DNA of 64,000 bases from assembly GCA_003439945.1 (NCBI GenBank), contig QVRM01006574.1, positions 745,501-809,500 of the forward strand, given 5' to 3'. The stretch comes from Dermanyssus gallinae (Eukaryota; Arthropoda; Arachnida; Mesostigmata; Dermanyssidae). The notes below the pieces were generated by a model. It saw only the letters and a list, made by a program, of their open reading frames with translations. It made no database searches and had not been told where the DNA came from. Positions 60,044 through 64,000 of the stretch are shown here, in pieces (the stretch's first letter is position 1; every line of letters starts with the position of its first letter). A program made the translations under genes and the position numbers.

Positions 60044-60146
60044 CGACGTATTGCCCTTGGTGAATTGTGATTCATTCATTAATCACCACGGATGTATAAC
60101 AATATCCTCTGCATTGTCTGAAAAACTAACTCGTTCAATTTTAGAA

Positions 60147-62103
60147 CTACCGCGTCCTACTCTCTTTGCGGGATGAAGCTTCCTTTGCCGGGGCCTTCTT
60201 GGCCTGAGTGGACCCTGTTCGAGGAGATCCCAATCGAGGACGCACAGAACCACCATCGTTAGCCGGTCGCTTTCCAAACGTCTTCTCCGGGGAGAGTTTC
60301 CTGGATCGTCCGCTCAAACGCCCCGACGAAAGTATGCTAGGTCGATTTGAAGCAATCTCCGAGGTCGGTCGATTCGATGACGGTGACTTCTTTGAGAGTC
60401 GACTGCCCTCAACGTGTTTCGCTGGTGCGCTCGCTGAGGTCCTCGCTCCCCTGTTGCGTCGACGGCTTCGTTTCCTTGGTCGCACGGCAGCCTGCGACGG
60501 CACGTTTTCATTATCCGACGGGGCCCTTTCCGTAGTATGCTTTGGTCGCATTTCATTCTGTTCAAGTACGGGTACACTTGGCTTTGCTACAGGCGTCGCC
60601 TTTGTGGCCTTAGTTGCTACAATGCCGGGTGACTTTTTACTTTTATATTGCAATTTTTCTGCCTCTGCTGTGTGTGTCTTTTTGCGGCAAAACTTGCTCT
60701 CACACGGGTCTCTTGGCTTAGCTTCCTCGGCTGCGTTCCACTTGTCGTGCGCATGATTATTTGGCTCGGATTCGAGCTGGATCTCTTCCGTGTCCCGTGA
60801 CCGTGCAGCGTGCTCCGCGTCAGCTAGAGGTGATTGGTTTGCTTCGGTCGGTTTTCGGCCCGGCTCCGAACGGTCACTCTCCTGATCGAGGACGCGTATC
60901 GGTGAGGCGTTGCGCGAAGCTGACTCTGAGCTCACGGCACGGACTGGGCACGTCGATGTGGGAGCAGGAGCTTTTGACCGCTTGTCGCTGCACTTTTTCG
61001 CTGCCAAAGATGGCCTAGGGTCGAGGCACTGTAGATCCGTTGAGCCTTCGGCGACCTGCAGAGCGCTGTCGATATCCGGATCTTTCTTGGCTGGCCGAGC
61101 GGCGGCGGCGGCGACGACGACGACGGCGGCGGCGGCGGCGGCGGCGTCGTCGTGCTGCGTCGACACCTGCGGCGCCGCTCCTTCCTGCTCGTTTCGTCCT
61201 GTTGCTGGCTCGGTCTGCGGCGTTCTTTGTGCGGCACTAGATGCCGCGACTTCCTGAGCCTTGCCTGTGCCCCCCGTCCCCCCCCTGCTCGTTCGAGCCT
61301 TCGATGGGCTGCAGCCGTTGTTGTTGTTGTTGCTGTTGCTGCTGTTGCTGAGCAGTGTCGTTGAGCAGCCACGGCGCAGCCAGTGGCTGCGCCCCCGTTA
61401 CTATAGAGGGCGGAGGCGCGGGCGTCGACAGCGGCACGACGGGCGGCGGCGACGTCTCGGTCGATAGATGCGTGGCCTCGGTGGTTGCGGTCGCTGCGGA
61501 CTGACAGCTGCAGCCGGGCGGACGCCAGCCTGATGGGGGTTGCCAATCGGACGGGGGTTGCCAGGCTGGTGGGGGTTGCCAGGCTGGTGGGGGTCGCCAG
61601 CCTGCCGGTGGTTGCCATTCGGACGGGGGTCGCCAATCGGACGGCGGCAGCCAGGCTGGTGGGGGTCGCCAACCTGCCGGAGGTTGCCAATCGGACGGGG
61701 GTTGCCAGGTTATTGGCGGTCGCCAGCTTGGTGGGGGTTGCCAGTCGGACGGGGGTTGCCAAGTGATTGGCGGCCGCCAGCCTGGCGGGGGTTGCCAGTT
61801 CGGCGGGGGTTGCCAACCCGGTGGGGGCTGCCATCCGGCCGGGGGTTGCCAGCATGGTGGCGGCTGCCAGCTGACGGGCGGGACCCAGCCCGGCGGTGGC
61901 TGCCAGCTGGCCGGGGGTTGCCAGCCCGGTGGGGGTTGCCATCCCAACGGTGGGGTCTTATCCAGAACAAAAGCCGCAGCCGCCGCAGCTGCAGCCCCAG
62001 CCGCAGCAGCCGGAGCAGTAGCGGGCGCCGCCGCTTTGCTACCTACTTTCGGCTCAATAGTTTTGCCGGGTCGGTGTCGCTTCTGGTGTGTCTGTCTATG
62101 TGG
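60147..62103 (-). CDS. Gene D: Trp/Pro-hexad protein, one-base frameshift, short tail
   Basis: The N-terminal frame is open from 62103: GKTIEPKV, an Ala-rich run, then 24 Trp hexads (about 61945-61525), the longest array of the family, starting LGWQPPPGWQPPASW as in gene B and including the G-W-V-P-P variant. A Gln run follows (61350-61315). At an eight-C run (61278-61285, G on the coding strand) the frame is lost and would end at ISRG-type nonsense near 61237; removing one base reconnects to a frame that runs to 60147 with AASSAAQRTPQTEPA, NASPIR, NAAEEAKPRDPCESKFC, AVRPRKRSRRRNRG and GRSRKLSPEK. The protein ends KESRTR, without the acidic run and the RPPPP signature seen in A, B and C. No in-frame ATG before the hexads. 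Either a sequencing error or a recent pseudogene. Confidence 0.75.
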
Positions 62104-62589
62104 CTAGATTTGCCTTGCAGCCACCACACGTCAGATCCTGCAGATTGATGCAGGTGATTGTCTGAAGGTCTGTGCCAGCTTACTGTTGCTATTGGTGTTG
62201 TACCTCACAGTGGGTGGGGCCGTCGTCTTGAATCGCCTGAATTGCCCCCAGCAATCGTCGCCAAGATGAAAACCACCAAGAGCCAACAAAAACATGAAAT
62301 GAAAACGAAACAAATAGGAAGTGAAAATAGGCATGCTTGCACTGCAGTTTAAGTTGAGCCTCGAGTCGTCGAGGTCACATTTCATGGGCGGAATGCACTT
62401 AGAAGTTTGTCGTATTCGCTCGCTTGCTCGCTCTAGGGCTCTGTCTGAACCAATTGTAGCATGTATCATGTCTGCAAGCATTGTGCTTAAATAATTTAGC
62501 ATAAATAAGGTGAAATAGTCAATCATACTGTACCATACACATTCGATGAATAAGGTATCCCGATATCCTCGAGACTTTTCTACTTCCAA
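62104..62589. other. Region upstream of gene D
   Basis: A TAG at 62104-62106 closes the gene D frame. A 5' exon and promoter are expected further along but none was identified. Confidence 0.35.
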
Positions 62590-62905
62590 TCCGCGCTAGC
62601 ACATAGTAAGCGCCACGATAGATGTAAGTTGCGGGCCCGAGTAGATCGAACAAAACACCATGAAATTTATGCAGTACTCTAAACTGCTGTCTAGATGGTG
62701 GCTCCCTGCGCACTGCTGGCCAAACACAAGCGGAACCAATAAGACACACCGTTCGTAATTCCGTTGCACGCTCTTGCCCAAAAGTAATCAGAAGACTTCT
62801 TATAACTGAACTATCAGCTATAACAATGCGATGGCACACTCTCGAATGACGATAGTCTCTTTGTTGTTTACGAGAAGTAGATACAAATTAGAGAGGAGCT
62901 AATTG
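62590..62905 (-). repeat. Dispersed coding repeat, copy 3 (stops present)
   Basis: Minus frame reads LLLVNNKETIVIRECA and GKSVQRNYERC with three in-frame stops between and around them. It matches the open copy at 22711-23073. Confidence 0.55.
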
Positions 62906-62910
62906 CCGTG

Positions 62911-63689
62911 ATGTCAATATTGCATCGGTTATTGTATCTATTTTGAAGCTACAACTCTAGGTAGTAAACGTTTTCTTTTTTTCTCTCTTAGACGCTTGTA
63001 GCGCTTGGGTTTTAACATTTCATACTGAAAACCTAAACAGTTTTAAGCAAAAAATACACTTAAACTCAGAATATAGTCTCAGCGCGGAAGGAAATTCGAA
63101 TGTCTGGTATTTGAGTCCGCCAAAGAGACGTACAATATACATTAAGCATTGTCAGATTCAGTGAAGCAGGAGGTGACGATTTATTACTCGGCTCTGAGTT
63201 TGCTTTGAGTGCACGAGTGTAACCTGTGTTCAGTTGAGTTTGGGCGCGCGACTGGAATACGAGTTTATGTAGAAACTCTATCCTCGGTGGTGCGTTCAGT
63301 GACAGTTAACTCCGGTATGATCAATTTAGCGAGCACTCAATTTAGCGCTTAAAACTACACAAACGCTATATAGGTACTTAGTGCCAATAATAACACTACA
63401 TCATGAAGATGAAAGCAGAATGCACCCGTTTTAAACAAGGCGGATTCGGTCTGATTTAGACTGATAAATAACAATATACGCCATACAAATAGCGACAAGG
63501 AAGCTACATCAGTAACCCCAAAAACTAATGAATCACTCACTTTGAAGGGTATACAACGGTTTCCGCCTGTACGTTGGGCAGCCGCTCTCTTAGTCAAAAT
63601 TGAGTTTTACAATCACAGGGGGATGCAGAATAAATGGCACGTGCTTAGAATCTGTAATAATGATACGCACAAAAATGGGAGTAAGGCAT
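62911..63689. other. Spacer with no gene seen
   Basis: No feature identified; an 80-codon minus frame at 63355-63597 is unrecognised. Confidence 0.3.
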
Positions 63690-63880
63690 CATCTTTTTTA
63701 TTGAAACGTGTTTGCTCTCTGTTTCTGATCGGATCCATTATGGTCCACTGTGTCATCCACCGTATTTAAATTACAAACCCTGAGTACAAATTTAAGAAAA
63801 GCCGACCCAGGTCATGAATCCAACCCCCTGAATGCAGGATAATGGCTTTGTCGCTAAGCCACCTTGCTCAAAATAGTAAG
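63690..63880 (-). mobile_element. tRNA-derived SINE, family 2, copy 2
   Basis: On the minus strand: AGCAAGGTGGCTTAGCGACA (A-box-like), GGGTTGGATTCATGACC (B box, mutated), then a body matching the copy at 32200. Confidence 0.65.
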
Positions 63881-63887
63881 AACGATT

Positions 63888-64000
63888 AGCACCGGTACGG
63901 CGAAAATCCTGAAGGATATTGGAAAGCGCATAGAAGATATTACGGGTGATCGACGCGAGGCCATGTTTTTGAGACAGATGATGTCTTTGGCCGTCTGTAG
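63888..64000 (+). mobile_element. LINE ORF2 fragment running off the window
   Basis: Plus codons from about 63900 read KILKDIGKRIEDITGDRRE, then LRQMMSLAVC. This resembles the region of YLDD-type LINE proteins that usually reads G-R-R-I with T-G-D-x-R and ends in an R-x-S-x-A-V-Q helix. The sequence is cut by the window edge. Confidence 0.45.

Noticed and set aside
61485..62148. Plus-strand frames opposite gene D (Gly/Arg/Trp or Val/Gly repeats)
   Set aside because: Shadows of the hexad array; none shows the shared family blocks.

Overview
The window looks like nuclear DNA of an arthropod, possibly a mite, tick or other chelicerate; the taxon is an inference. The reasons are R1-type and CR1/Jockey-type LINE remains, mariner and Tc1-like transposons, tRNA-derived SINEs, GT-AG splice signals, long (AT)n tracts, and low gene density in an AT-leaning background with GC-rich exons. 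Nothing resembles a bacterial operon, CRISPR array or cellular rRNA, and I found no free-standing tRNA gene. Layout: 0-11 kb holds LINE and mariner remains, including one almost complete two-ORF LINE at 4.2-7.9 kb on the minus strand. 11.3-13.7 kb (minus) is gene A. 14-25 kb is mostly non-coding, with SINEs, AT repeats and a diverged coding repeat. 25.2-27.6 kb (plus) is gene B, followed by a partial tandem duplicate, gene C, at 29.5-31.1 kb. 32-43 kb is transposon-rich: a mariner deletion derivative, mariner fossils, a large palindrome and a truncated LINE. 43.1-46.5 kb (plus) is gene E. 46.5-60 kb is mainly unrecognised sequence plus one short coding exon at 56.9-57.2 kb (minus). 60.1-62.1 kb (minus) is gene D. 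The main content is the gene family A, B, C, D and probably E. Full-length members have a Trp/Pro hexapeptide repeat (W-Q-P-P-P-G type), a long disordered Ser/Ala/Lys/Arg-rich middle with short conserved blocks and nuclear-localisation-like basic clusters, an Asp/Glu run, and a basic tail carrying the signature RPPPP(D/E)RPP-x-x-KR. I recognise no characterised homologue and assign no function. C is a 5'-truncated copy made by a roughly 3 kb tandem duplication. D is split by a one-base shift in an eight-C run and lacks the acidic tail. E keeps only the C-terminal signature. A, B and D have no in-frame ATG before the repeat, so a short upstream exon is probably missing from this annotation. A and B are divergent; E and D are convergent. 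No pathway linking the genes can be read from the sequence.
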